Notes under the pieces: generated by a model | The model's input: the letters and a program-made list of their open reading frames with translations, nothing else | Database searches by the model: none | Told to the model about the DNA's origin: nothing | Part shown: in pieces, positions 50,598 to 58,748 of the stretch | How positions within the stretch are numbered: the first letter of the stretch is position 1 | Layout: every line of letters starts with the position of its first letter | Position numbers and translations under genes: made by a program | From: UBA9676 sp036005525 | Lineage (GTDB): Bacteria > Actinomycetota > Actinomycetes > Streptosporangiales > Streptosporangiaceae | Assembly: GCA_036005525.1 (NCBI GenBank) | Contig: DASYQM010000450.1 | Coordinates: forward strand, 37,030 to 101,029 | Length of the DNA stretch: 64,000 bases | Reading direction: 5' to 3'

Positions 50598-51764
50598 GGA
50601 AAGCCTGCGGTTCACGGCGGCATTCGCGGGCGCGATCGCGGCACCGGCAGGCGCGATCGCGGCTGCGGCAGGCTCGTGCCCAGGACCCTCCCGCGGCAGC
50701 CGCAACTCGACGACGGCTCCGCCGCCGGGCCGGTCGCGCACCGCGACTGAGCCGCCGTGCGCCTCGGCGATCGCTCTTACGATGGCGAGGCCGAGCCGTG
50801 CCCCGCGCTTGCGGTTGCCGTCAGCGGCCGCGAACCGGTCGAAGAGAGGCTTCTCGTCGTCTTCCCGGATCCCGGGACCACGGTCGGCAACCTCGATAAC
50901 CTCGCGGCCGTCCTCGTGCCGCGCGGACGCCTCGACCTCACGCCGGGTGGAGACCTCGACAGTCGTCCCCGGGGCGGTCTGGGTGACGGCGTTGCCGATC
51001 AGCTCGTCCAGGGCTTCCAGGAGACGGTCAGGGTCGAGCCTGACGGCAGCGTCGTCGACTTTTCCCAGGCGGACCGGCGCGCCCTTCGCTGACCAGCGGT
51101 CACATGCGTCCGCCACGACCTCGCGGAGCGGGGTGAGCACCGGGCGTACGAAGTCGGGCTGGTGACTCGTGGCGAGCTCAAGCAGCCGGTCGGTGGTGTC
51201 CTTCAGCCGCGTGAGTTCGTCGATCACAACCCCTGCGTCGCGAGCGGCAACCGCGTCATCCGTGGTGCGCTGGAGAATTTCAGCGTGCCCGAGGGCAATG
51301 GTGAGCGGGGTGCGCACGATGTGGGAAGCGTGCCGGACAAGATGGCGCGCGTGTTCCAGCAGCACCACGTTGTGCTCGTAGACGTGACTGATCTCCTCCC
51401 TGGCCGCCACGGCCCGCCGTACGAACAGCACCATGGCCGCGAACACCGCCGACATCAGCGGGATCTCGGCAAGCTCATCGGGTGCCTGGTCGCCGGATAC
51501 GACATCAGCGCCCAGGCTGACGCCCGTGACGATGATGACCGCGGCCAGCGCTGCGGAGGTGGGTCGCATCGCCCACACCCGCCAGCCGTACAGCAAGGTC
51601 AGGCTGATCCAGATAAAGTGGAATGGCACGGTGGCCCATTCCCGGAATATCAGGATCCCGGCCACATTGATCAGGACGAAAATCCACCAGCCGACCTCGA
51701 CGCGGTACCGGCGCCACAATGAGCCGACCCGCTCAGCCAAGGTCAACCCTGTAGCCCACGCCAC
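49971..51764 (-). CDS. Sensor histidine kinase with four N-terminal TM helices
   Basis: The kinase part is residues 1-360. Four hydrophobic helices (GWWIFVLINVAGILIF, FHFIWISLTLLYGW, AALAAVIIVTGVSLGA, IPLMSAVFAAMVLFV) form a membrane sensor with no large outer loop. Phospho-acceptor His148 lies in HASHIVRTPLTIALGHAEIL, Asn258 in the N-box ELIGNAV, Asp294 in VADRGPGI, and LGLAIVRAIAEAHGG is the G2 region. Residues after about 360 have no stop and run antisense through the last 627 nt of the CopCD gene; I do not think that tail is real protein. It overlaps the response regulator by 32 nt. It probably senses copper or redox state in the membrane. Confidence 0.82.
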   Translation of the reverse strand: MAWATGLTLAERVGSLWRRYRVEVGWWIFVLINVAGILIFREWATVPFHFIWISLTLLYGWRVWAMRPTSAALAAVIIVTGVSLGADVVSGDQAPDELAEIPLMSAVFAAMVLFVRRAVAAREEISHVYEHNVVLLEHARHLVRHASHIVRTPLTIALGHAEILQRTTDDAVAARDAGVVIDELTRLKDTTDRLLELATSHQPDFVRPVLTPLREVVADACDRWSAKGAPVRLGKVDDAAVRLDPDRLLEALDELIGNAVTQTAPGTTVEVSTRREVEASARHEDGREVIEVADRGPGIREDDEKPLFDRFAAADGNRKRGARLGLAIVRAIAEAHGGSVAVRDRPGGGAVVELRLPREGPGHEPAAAAIAPAGAAIAPANAAVNRRLSLSGRGDAGGPVEGVVAVVHEVVGRPHLGAQHAARLLVHPEREPHAVRAAAVAAEGRYHRDRHPRDGLGSQDARVGERPEGVPIEVRHRGEGTPGLQPPRRPRARLHVERAAQPQRLLDAVGIPRPQPHLVRACVHVRAAEARQHLGHPVAAQPVHVLDRRPGQRGPVLGGQGRQLEGRGPAGRARDGQGQPFRAIQVDGSAAARPAAG

Positions 51765-52398
51765 GGACCGTGGAGATCACATCCGGTTCCAGCTTCGCCC
51801 GCAGCCGCCGGACGTAGACGTCGACCACGTTCGACTCGGGAAAGAAGCTGTATCCCCAGACCGACGACAGGAGGCGCTCCTTCGAAACCGTGCTGCCCGC
51901 ATGCTGCATGAGCTCCGCCAGGAGCATCGACTCGCGCCGCGTGAGCCGCACGGGCCCGGTCCCCGCGTCCGCCTCCTGGCGGACGGGGTCAAGCACGACC
52001 TTGGGTGTGGTGAGAATATGCGGATTGGGCAGGCTCCGGTCCCGGATCCGCGCCTTGATCCTGGCCAGCAGCTCATCCAGCACGAACGGCTTGGGCAGGT
52101 AGTCGTTGGCGCCCATCTCGAAGCACTGCACCTTCGACATGGTGTCGGTTAGGCAGGAGAGCACGATGACTGCCTGGCCAGGCCGGAGCCGCATCAGCCT
52201 GCGCAGAACGGACATGCCGTCGGTGCCTGGCATCAGCAGGTCGAGGATGACGACGCTGTAGGAGCCCGTGAGTGCCAGTCGCAGGCCCTCTTCGCCGTTG
52301 GTGGCAGTGTCGATCTCCAGGCCCTCGCTACGCAGGGCCCGGGAGAGGAGGCGGAGCACCCCCGGCTCGTCATCTATGGCAAGAACGCGGTCGCTCAT
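51733..52398 (-). CDS. OmpR-family response regulator
   Basis: A 221-residue regulator with a receiver domain (acidic Asp9/Asp10, phospho-acceptor Asp53 in VVILDLLMPG, Lys103 in LPKPF) and a winged-helix DNA-binding domain (TRRESMLLAELMQHAGSTVS, VVDVYVRRLRAKLEPDVIST and VRGVGYRVDL). It overlaps the kinase gene by 32 nt and is divergent from an open region at 52.4 kb. Its upstream region is AT-rich and contains the inverted repeat at 52464. Likely targets are the neighbouring copper and oxidase genes. Confidence 0.92.
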   Translation of the reverse strand: MSDRVLAIDDEPGVLRLLSRALRSEGLEIDTATNGEEGLRLALTGSYSVVILDLLMPGTDGMSVLRRLMRLRPGQAVIVLSCLTDTMSKVQCFEMGANDYLPKPFVLDELLARIKARIRDRSLPNPHILTTPKVVLDPVRQEADAGTGPVRLTRRESMLLAELMQHAGSTVSKERLLSSVWGYSFFPESNVVDVYVRRLRAKLEPDVISTVRGVGYRVDLG

Positions 52399-52463
52399 CT
52401 AAGATCCCGGATGGCAAAATATGCATTGCAATTACTATAACTACTGTTTAAGTTCCGCATAGC

Positions 52464-52479
52464 TTCTCATGAGAGAAGT
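52464..52479. promoter_or_regulatory. Inverted repeat CTTCTC-ATGA-GAGAAG
   Basis: Perfect 6-bp arms 66 nt upstream of the response-regulator start, following an AT-rich stretch (52400-52460) that stands out from the GC-rich surroundings. It could be an operator or the promoter-proximal hairpin of a leftward transcript. Confidence 0.35.
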
Positions 52480-52779
52480 TGGCCGTCGTGGGATGAGTGG
52501 GCGACGGCTGGCGCATGCGCCGCCGCCGGGCCACGGACAGGGACCCGGTACGGACAGCCGGCTCCAGCGTTGGCCACATCGAGGACGGTGGCGGTGCCGG
52601 GGCTTGATGACCGGGATAGCGGCGACTACCGTGAGACAACGGCCGATCGCAACACGCGGGCCGCTGCAAGTGCAGGGGCGACCATCATGCCGCTGGCCAG
52701 CAGAGCCACATCGGATCCGGGAACCGCCGCTGGCGCTCGGACCTTGCTCACCGCGCCTGCCGCGGAAGCCGGCCCACTT

Positions 52780-53090
52780 CCACCACCGTTGCCGGTCTCG
52801 GCACCGCCCCGGGTCTCCCCGCCCCCATCGCTGACGCCACCGCCACTACTGACGCCACCGCCGTCGCTGACGGCGCCGCCATTGGTGACGGCGCCGCCAA
52901 TCGTGACGGCACCGCCCTCGGTCTCCGCACCGCCCTCGGTCTCGGCACCGCCCAGGGTCACCCCGCCGCCTGCGGTTACCCCGCCGCCCGGGGTCTCGGC
53001 ACCGCCCGTCGTGTCGGCGCCGCCGCGAGTTACGCCGCCGCCCGCGGTTCCGCGTGCGAGACCGGTTGCGGCACGGCCGCCGGCCGACAC
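52780..53090. repeat. 18-bp-unit tandem repeat region coding for a Pro- or Gly-rich hexapeptide repeat
   Basis: About 15 imperfect units of 18 nt (such as gcaccgccctcggtctcc) from 52798 to 53056. In the rightward frame (52570-53094) they encode V-(S/T)-(A/P)-P-P-x repeats; in the leftward frame (52626-53132) they encode G-G-(A/G)-(V/E)-T-x. Either open frame could be a real structural or surface protein; neither has a known family, and codon evidence does not decide. I list the region as repeat only. Unit number is likely unstable. Confidence 0.7.
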
Positions 53091-53097
53091 CTGAGCT

Positions 53098-53367
53098 TCA
53101 CCGGCGGTCGGTGAGGATCGCCAGCATGGCACCGCCGGCCTGGGCAGTCGGCATGGAGAATGGGCCTATGAGCCCGTCGTCAAAGTGGTCCTTGTGGTCG
53201 CAGGATTCCGTCTTGTCCATCGGGTCGCGTGGTTCGGTCCTGTCCATCGGCTCGGTCGGTTCTGCCTTGTCGGTGGGGTCCGTCGGGTCCTTCGCGTCCG
53301 CGTTCAGCATCGGGTCGGCATTCTCCGTGCTGTCATTGCTGTCGGCGATGTCGGCCGGATCGGTCAT
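53098..53367 (-). CDS. Hypothetical small acidic repeat protein
   Basis: An 89-residue frame with ATG at 53367 after ggacgac. It starts MTDPADIADSNDSTENADPM and continues with imperfect Asp/Glu-Pro repeats (DPTDPTDKAEPTEPMDRTEP, RDPMDKTES), then a basic end (MLAILTDRR). The DNA has repeated blocks such as gtccatcggg. On the opposite strand a Ser/Gly-rich frame is also open, so the coding strand is uncertain. I cannot name a family. Confidence 0.35.
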   Translation of the reverse strand: MTDPADIADSNDSTENADPMLNADAKDPTDPTDKAEPTEPMDRTEPRDPMDKTESCDHKDHFDDGLIGPFSMPTAQAGGAMLAILTDRR

Positions 53368-53433
53368 GTCGTCCCGGTCGGTTCGCGGGGTGATGTCCAG
53401 CCAGCGCCGCGGGGCCGGCCCCCATAGCGGGCT

Positions 53434-54633
53434 GTGGCGACCACTGGAATGACAAGGGGTGCACAGCTCGACCTGATACGACGCCGGCGGGGTGCCGAAC
53501 GGATCACCAACGCCGAGCTGTTCTTCGACCTGGTCTACGTCTTCGCGGTCACCCAGCTGTCGCAGCACCTGCTCGGGCGGCCCACGGTCACCGGGGCACT
53601 GCAGACGGCGCTGCTGCTGGCCATGGTATGGCTGCTGTGGGCCTACACCGCGTGGGTGACCAACTGGCTCGACCCGGAGCGGCTGCCGGTCCGCTGGCTG
53701 CTGCTTGCCCTCCTCCTGGTCGCGCTGGTGATGTGGGCGGCGATACCGGAATCGTTCGGCACCCGTGGGCTGATCATCGGCATCGGGTACGCGCTCTCTC
53801 AGATCGGCCGCAGCATCTTCGCGGTGGTGGCGTTGCGCGGGCGGCCGCTGCAGCGGAATTTCCAGCGCATCCTGGTGTGGTGCGTCGTCAGCGGGGCGCT
53901 GGCGGTCGCCGGCGGGCTTGCCAGCGGACCGGCGAGGGCCTGGCTCTGGCTGGCCGCGGTCTGCGTCGACCTCCTCGGCGGCGTGTTCGGTTTCTACACG
54001 CCGGGGCTGGGCCGCTCGAAAACGACCGAGTGGACCATCGAGGGAAATCACTTCGCGGAACGCTGCCAGGCGTTCATCCTGATCGCGCTGGGTGAGTCGG
54101 TCTTGGTCATCGGCGCCACCCTGTCCCACCTGCTCGGGTCGCATGTCACCGTGGCCGAGGCGGGAGCGTTCCTGGTCGCCGTCGTTAACAGCGTTGGGCT
54201 GTGGTGGCTGTACTTCGACCGGAGCGCCGGCGAGGCCGCCCGGGTCATCGCCGCTTCGGCCGACCCCGGCCGGATGGGCCGCACGGCTTACCACCTGATC
54301 CATCCGGTGATGGTGGCCGGGATCATCGTGGCGGCAGCGGCTGACGAGGTCATGGTGTCCCGGCCAGGGGTGACCGGGGTCGCATGGAAGGCATGGCTCG
54401 TCCTGGGTGGCACCGCCCTGTTCATCGCCGGCCACGCCGCCTTCAAGATCGCCGTATGGCGGGCGGTGCCGTGGTCGCGGCTGGCCGCGGTGGCCGTGCT
54501 GGGGTTGCTGGGCCTGGCGGCTCCCTACGTGTCCGTGCTCGGGCTGGGATCGTGCGCGACCGCCGTGGTGATCGCCGTCGCGGCACTCGACCACTACCCG
54601 GCCGGTCACCAGCGTCAGCTCGCGCTGGGATGA
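53434..54633 (+). CDS. LtrA-family membrane protein (low temperature requirement protein A-like)
   Basis: A 399-residue membrane protein with about ten helices. The LtrA signature AELFFDLVYVFAVTQLSQHL is near the N-terminus, followed by LLLAMVWLLWAYTAWVTNWL and the conserved loop EGNHFAERCQAFILIALGES. In Listeria LtrA is needed for growth at low temperature, but its function is unknown in actinobacteria. Start at GTG 53434 or ATG 53449; neither has a good ribosome binding site. It stands alone and overlaps the 3' end of the HNH pseudogene by 19 nt at its own 3' end. Confidence 0.9.
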   Translation: MATTGMTRGAQLDLIRRRRGAERITNAELFFDLVYVFAVTQLSQHLLGRPTVTGALQTALLLAMVWLLWAYTAWVTNWLDPERLPVRWLLLALLLVALVMWAAIPESFGTRGLIIGIGYALSQIGRSIFAVVALRGRPLQRNFQRILVWCVVSGALAVAGGLASGPARAWLWLAAVCVDLLGGVFGFYTPGLGRSKTTEWTIEGNHFAERCQAFILIALGESVLVIGATLSHLLGSHVTVAEAGAFLVAVVNSVGLWWLYFDRSAGEAARVIAASADPGRMGRTAYHLIHPVMVAGIIVAAAADEVMVSRPGVTGVAWKAWLVLGGTALFIAGHAAFKIAVWRAVPWSRLAAVAVLGLLGLAAPYVSVLGLGSCATAVVIAVAALDHYPAGHQRQLALG

Positions 54634-56174
54634 GGGACCTCGGCCCGGGCCGGTGGGCTGTGGCTGTGGAAGATTCGCCGGCCGTCGGGGCTGGTGGCCG
54701 TCGTGGTGCCGTTGGGGTTGAGGATCAGGGTCCAGCCCCAGCGGTGAATGACGATGAGGTGGTGGAAGCCGCACAGGGTGATCAAGTTGTGCAGGGCGGT
54801 GGGCCCGCCCGCCGAGCGGGGGATGAGGTGGTGGATGTGGCACACGCTGGCGGGCTGTTCGCAGCCAGGGAAGGCGCAGTGGGGGTGGCGAGTGGTAACG
54901 GCACGGCGCAGGTGAGCCGCGACGGCCGGGTCAGCCTCGGCGACATCCAGCGGGAACGGGACATCCAGTGGCAGGCCGGCCGTGGTGGCGCCGGCGCCCG
55001 TGAGCTGGGTCTGACGTAACCAGGCGGCGAGGCCGCCGGGGCCGGACAAGGCGTCGGCGGCCATCGCCAGCAGGGAGCCGCGCAGCCGGGCAACCGTGTC
55101 GGCCGACAGGGGCGTGCGGGCGGGGCAAGTGCAGCCGCCGCAGTGGCAGCCGCATGGCCGGGCGCCGGGCCCGGCGCTGCCGTGGCTGGTCAGGAACAGC
55201 CGCACCATCCGGTCGAGCGCGGCCGGGTCCACGTGCCCGGTCACGACAGGCGCCAGGGTGGCGTCGCAGGCGGCGGCGCCGGCCTCGGCGTCACGCAGCC
55301 AGCCATGCCCCCGGGCCGCGGCGGCGCCAGGCGGCCTCGGCCTCGGAGGCGCCAGGCAGGCTCCGCAGCTGCGACAAGGCGATATGTACGTGCGCCTGAG
55401 TAGGCTGCCCGGCGCGGCCCGGCAGCATTCCCGAGGCGATCAGCCGTCGGCACGCCTCTTCCAGCCCGTCGTGTCGGCGCTGGGCGGCGGTCCGCGTGTC
55501 TTCCGGCCCGGCCTTGCGTCCCAGGGCCTCCAGCACGGCGGCCAGCGCCGCGGCGCATCCGGGGTCAGGTCGCCGTTGAGCCTGCCCGCTCCCCGGAAGG
55601 TGATGTCCAGCCACGCGCCCCTGTCGCCGAAATCACTGTTGTCGGTGTCTGCCTGGTCCATGCGTGCGCGCTGGTACATCTCCTCGGCGAGGCCCGCCAG
55701 GTCTGCCAGGTCCGCGCCGCCGGTGGCGGCCCCGGCCAGGATCCGGTCCGCGTCCTGGCGCATCTTCTCAGGCAGCCGGTCACTCCAGGCGCAGATCGTC
55801 CTTGCCCAGGATGCCGAGATCTCCCCGGCCGCGAGCACGTCGGCGAGCACCGGGTGGGCTGCCAGCCGCCGGGCCCAGCCGACCGCACCGGCGGCCGCAC
55901 CCTTGGTCACCCGCGTCTGCCACTTCAGCCACACCCGCGCGCAGCCCTGTCCGTCGGCCTCGTAGCCGCCCTGGGCCGCGAAGGCGGCGAGCACCTGCGC
56001 ACGCGCCGCGGTGTGCCGGGCCTCGGCCCGCTCCAGGCCGCGCAGCACCTGCGCCTGCACGTCGGCCGGTAATGACGCTGCGTCGGCGGCGTTCAGCGCC
56101 TCCAGGGCACGATCGAGCATGACCAGCGCCCCGGACACGCCCGCTGGCACCTGCCCGTCACACATGCTGGTCAC
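54615..56174 (-). pseudogene. DUF222/HNH endonuclease (13E12-type) broken by two frameshifts
   Basis: The frame starting at 56174 (MTSMCDGQVPAGVSGALVML) carries the DUF222 domain as far as LNGDLTPD near 55555. It then needs a shift to the frame that reads CAAALAAVLEALGRKAGPED and ends TQAHVHIALSQLRSLPGASE near 55300. A second shift restores the first frame: GWLRDAEAGAAACDATLAP leads into the HNH part with HPHCAFPGCEQPA, CHIHHLIPRSAGGPTALHNL and ITLCGFHH. The two shifts lie near 55555 (ccggatgcg) and 55290-55320 (G-rich run), and the out-of-frame block is about 250 nt. Such genes are abundant repetitive elements in actinobacteria. Sequencing error is possible for a G run, but two shifts favour decay. 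Confidence 0.75.
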
Positions 56175-56350
56175 CTCCTGCCCGGCCAGACGTTCGATCC
56201 GAAGATTAGTTCGATCCTATGGATAGGGACCGACATTCCCGGCCCTGTCGGCGTACTTAGGAAAATTTCAGGGCTCGATCTCAGACGGGCGGGGCGTCCT
56301 GATCCTGAGCCCGCCACCCCCGGGTATGGTCGCCGTGCGGGCAGGGTCGC

Positions 56351-56416
56351 CGGGCGGGCGGGTCACCCGGGCGGGGCGAGTCACCGGGCGGGCGAGTCAC
56401 CGGGCGGGCGAGTCAC
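56351..56416. repeat. 16-bp tandem repeat (cgggcgggcgagtcac), about four copies
   Basis: Copies begin at about 56351, 56367, 56385 and 56401 with small variations. They lie immediately downstream of the stop of the 56413 gene and could form overlapping hairpins at the 3' end of its transcript. Confidence 0.6.
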
Positions 56417-57288
56417 CGGGCGAGCAGGGCGACCTCGCCGCTGGCGCCGTCGATCGCGGCAAGCCAGGAGCCGTCGGCGGCATCGCCGCCGGTCGCGATC
56501 TCCGGACGGCATCCGGTCACCGTCGGCACGCCGGGCCCGAGCCCGGCCCCGGGCGGGCACGGGTCGGCCTCGGCCCGCATGATGATGCCGCGGGCGCCAA
56601 GCAGCAGCGGTGCGTGGGGCGGCAACGGGCGGTCCACGAGCAGGATCGCGCCTTCGTGGCGCCCCGCGGCATGCTCGGTGGGGCCGTAGTGCACGAGGCG
56701 GCCGACCGCGACGCCGGGCACCGCCGGATAGGCGGGGAGCCGCTTGCCGCACGCCCGCACCGTGGACGCGAGGAACGGCAGCCAGCGTTGAGCCGCCTGC
56801 CAACCTCGCGCTGCGCTGCCGTCAGCCTGGCTGGCCAAGACCGCCAGGAGCCGGGTCGCCAGGCGTGGGTCGATCGGACGGGCCGAGGCCAGCACCGCCA
56901 GGCAATCGGCGACGTCCTCCCCGGTCAGGCCCTCGACCGCCCGCTGGGCCGCATCCTCGAACATGCTCCCGCCGGACCTGGCCCACCATGCCTGGCGCAT
57001 CGCCTCGCGGTACAGGCCAGCCAGGTCGCCGGCCCTCGCCTGGGAGATCTCCACCCACCTGCCCGGATTCGTGGCCGCGGACGTGATTGCTGAGCACAGC
57101 CGGTCGATCTTCGGCGTCCCGCCCGCCCAGGGCAGGACGTACTTCTCGGCGAGCATGGGTGGCAAACGTTCCAGGAGCCGGGTGAACACCGTCGCCGTGC
57201 GGGTGTGCTGAGGAGAGATCGCTTCCCGGTGGACGTATGCCCCGAGCGGTGCGACCGGCGCTGAGTGGTGAAGCAGGTAGCCGTTCAC
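56413..57288 (-). CDS. Fragment of a PEP-utilising-enzyme-like protein (mobile domain without the catalytic His)
   Basis: A 291-residue frame from a GTG at 57288. The last 100 residues resemble the phosphohistidine mobile domain of PEP synthase/rifampicin phosphotransferase-type enzymes (GVAVGRLVHYG, HEGAILLVDRPLPPHAPLLL, GIIMRAEADP, ending DGASGEVALL). Where active enzymes have the phosphorylated histidine in a S-H-G motif, here there is PPGAG. In-frame sequence upstream of the GTG (IDPRRVNGYLL) continues the similarity for some residues to a stop, so the gene looks truncated at its start. No pyruvate-binding or ATP-grasp part is seen. Family assignment is by eye and tentative. Confidence 0.5.
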   Translation of the reverse strand: MNGYLLHHSAPVAPLGAYVHREAISPQHTRTATVFTRLLERLPPMLAEKYVLPWAGGTPKIDRLCSAITSAATNPGRWVEISQARAGDLAGLYREAMRQAWWARSGGSMFEDAAQRAVEGLTGEDVADCLAVLASARPIDPRLATRLLAVLASQADGSAARGWQAAQRWLPFLASTVRACGKRLPAYPAVPGVAVGRLVHYGPTEHAAGRHEGAILLVDRPLPPHAPLLLGARGIIMRAEADPCPPGAGLGPGVPTVTGCRPEIATGGDAADGSWLAAIDGASGEVALLAR

Positions 57289-57711
57289 CCGGCGGGGATC
57301 AATCCGGCCCGGCGGGATGGCCGGGGCGGGTGCCCGTGATCGGCCTCACCACATTGTCGTGTCACCGCGTGCTCCCTTGTTGCGGGGAAGGGGAGTCCGG
57401 TCGTGCGCAGCTCTTCAATTGAGTGAACGTTCAGGACTTGTCAGATGCCTCGGACGTTAGCAGTATCCAACCGGGATGTGAACGCGTTAGCTGGCCTAAT
57501 TCGCTGTCCGTTCACCTAAAAGACACCTGCACGTTGGTTACAGCAGAGACCGGATCTGATTAACGGGACACCGTGGTGGCTCTGAGCCGCCACGGCAACG
57601 CATTCCGCCGCTTCGGCCGACGTCGCCCTATGATGATCGGGCCGGTCGGCGTCGCATGATTGCGGTCATAGGCGGCCATCGGCGCATGATTGCCAGGAGG
57701 GGTGGGCTGAC
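57289..57711. other. Intergenic region with a perfect palindrome and a direct repeat
   Basis: The 420 nt hold no recognised gene. TGAACGTTCA at 57424-57433 is a perfect 10-bp palindrome. CGCATGATTGC occurs twice (57653-57663 and 57683-57693), 30 nt apart, just before the gene at 57712. GC content is lower at 57420-57570 than around it. These are candidate promoter elements of the flanking genes. Confidence 0.5.
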
Positions 57712-58422
57712 GTGGGGGACGGGAAGGCCGGCGGCAGGAAGCGGGCGGTTGGCACGCGCGACCGCGTCATGGCGCACCTGCTGATGGCCGGCGAGGTCAC
57801 GGACCCGAGCGGCCTGGCGAGCACCGTGCTGGCGGAGGCGGTCGGCTATCCGGGCTCCAGCGTTGCGTTCGCGCAGCTGCTGTCCGGGATGGAGCGGTCC
57901 GGGCTGGTCAAGCGCGAGGTGCGCGGCAAGCGCACCTACCGGATCACTCCGGTGAACGCCGCACTGGCCCCAGCCCGGTCGGCGCCGGTGCTGCCGCGCG
58001 GCGGCAAAGGCGGCGCCCGGGAGGCCGCCGCGGCTGCCACCGATGACTTCGACTACGACGAACTGGCGCGGCGGCTCCTGCTGCAGGTCGTGCAGCGGCT
58101 CGGAGCGGAGCCTGGCCCGGGGGAGGACGCCGTGCCCGGCCCAGCAGCCGGTGGCGGCGAGCCAGCGCTGGCCCGGACGGTGGCCAGTCTGGAGCTCAAG
58201 CTGGCCAGCGCCAGGTCCAGGCAGCGGCGGCTGACCGGGGAGAACGCCAAGCTGCGTGAGCAACTCCGCGCGGCGCAGGAGAGCCTCGCCCAGGCCCAGG
58301 AGCGCGCCGGTGCCGAACGGATCGCCGGGCGGCTCGACAGCGCGGAGATCGACCTGCTTGAGCGGCTGCTGTCGCCGCTGCGCGACAAGGGGGGCCGGCC
58401 GGAGGAGTCCGGCGCCGGCTGA
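57712..58422 (+). CDS. Predicted DNA-binding protein: winged helix followed by coiled coil
   Basis: A 236-residue protein. Residues 12-75 look like a winged helix (GTRDRVMAHLLMAGEVTDPS, FAQLLSGMERSGLVKREVRG, KRTYRITP). After an Ala/Gly linker comes DYDELARRLLLQVVQRLG, and residues 150-215 form a long coiled coil (ASLELKLASARSRQRRLTGE, NAKLREQLRAAQESLAQAQE). GTG start at 57712 after aggagggg. The arrangement suggests a dimeric DNA-binding or nucleoid-associated factor. No named family. Two direct repeats upstream could be its own binding sites. Confidence 0.7.
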   Translation: MGDGKAGGRKRAVGTRDRVMAHLLMAGEVTDPSGLASTVLAEAVGYPGSSVAFAQLLSGMERSGLVKREVRGKRTYRITPVNAALAPARSAPVLPRGGKGGAREAAAAATDDFDYDELARRLLLQVVQRLGAEPGPGEDAVPGPAAGGGEPALARTVASLELKLASARSRQRRLTGENAKLREQLRAAQESLAQAQERAGAERIAGRLDSAEIDLLERLLSPLRDKGGRPEESGAG

Positions 58423-58748
58423 CCCGGCCGGGCAGAGAAGCAGGTGCCGAGCCGCCTAATGACCTCGATCGCCGCCGGGATCACCTCGCGGCCTATCCCG
58501 TCCACCCTCAATGACGACGACCCGGGCTGGCACGTGATTAAGCTAGCGCCGGGTCCCGGGCCCAGCAAGCAGCGTGAGCGGGCGCACCGAGCTGGCGGAT
58601 CGTCCGCAGGGCGCGGAGCGTGCCGTCGAGATGACGGAGCGTTCAGCCGCTCCGCGGTGGGAGCATGGCATCGTGCGCGCGGCCCTGATCGGGCAGCGGC
58701 GCTGACCCGCCCGCGCCGTTGCGGGCTCTAGGAACCCTCAGGAACCGG
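58423..58748. other. 326-nt intergenic region, nothing recognised
   Basis: Several frames are open across this GC-rich stretch, but no ribosome binding site or family sequence supports a gene. It must carry the promoter of the TrmH-family methyltransferase gene, unless that is transcribed from the upstream gene. Confidence 0.45.

Noticed and set aside
52780..53090. CRISPR array at the 18-bp repeats
   Set aside because: Units are contiguous with no spacers and no cas genes are present.
54615..56174. Homing endonuclease or mobile intron
   Set aside because: The DUF222/HNH pattern is the common actinobacterial 13E12 repeat family; no intron or intein borders are seen.
56351..56416. CRISPR array or attachment site at the 16-bp repeats
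   Set aside because: Direct tandem units without spacers; no integrase nearby.
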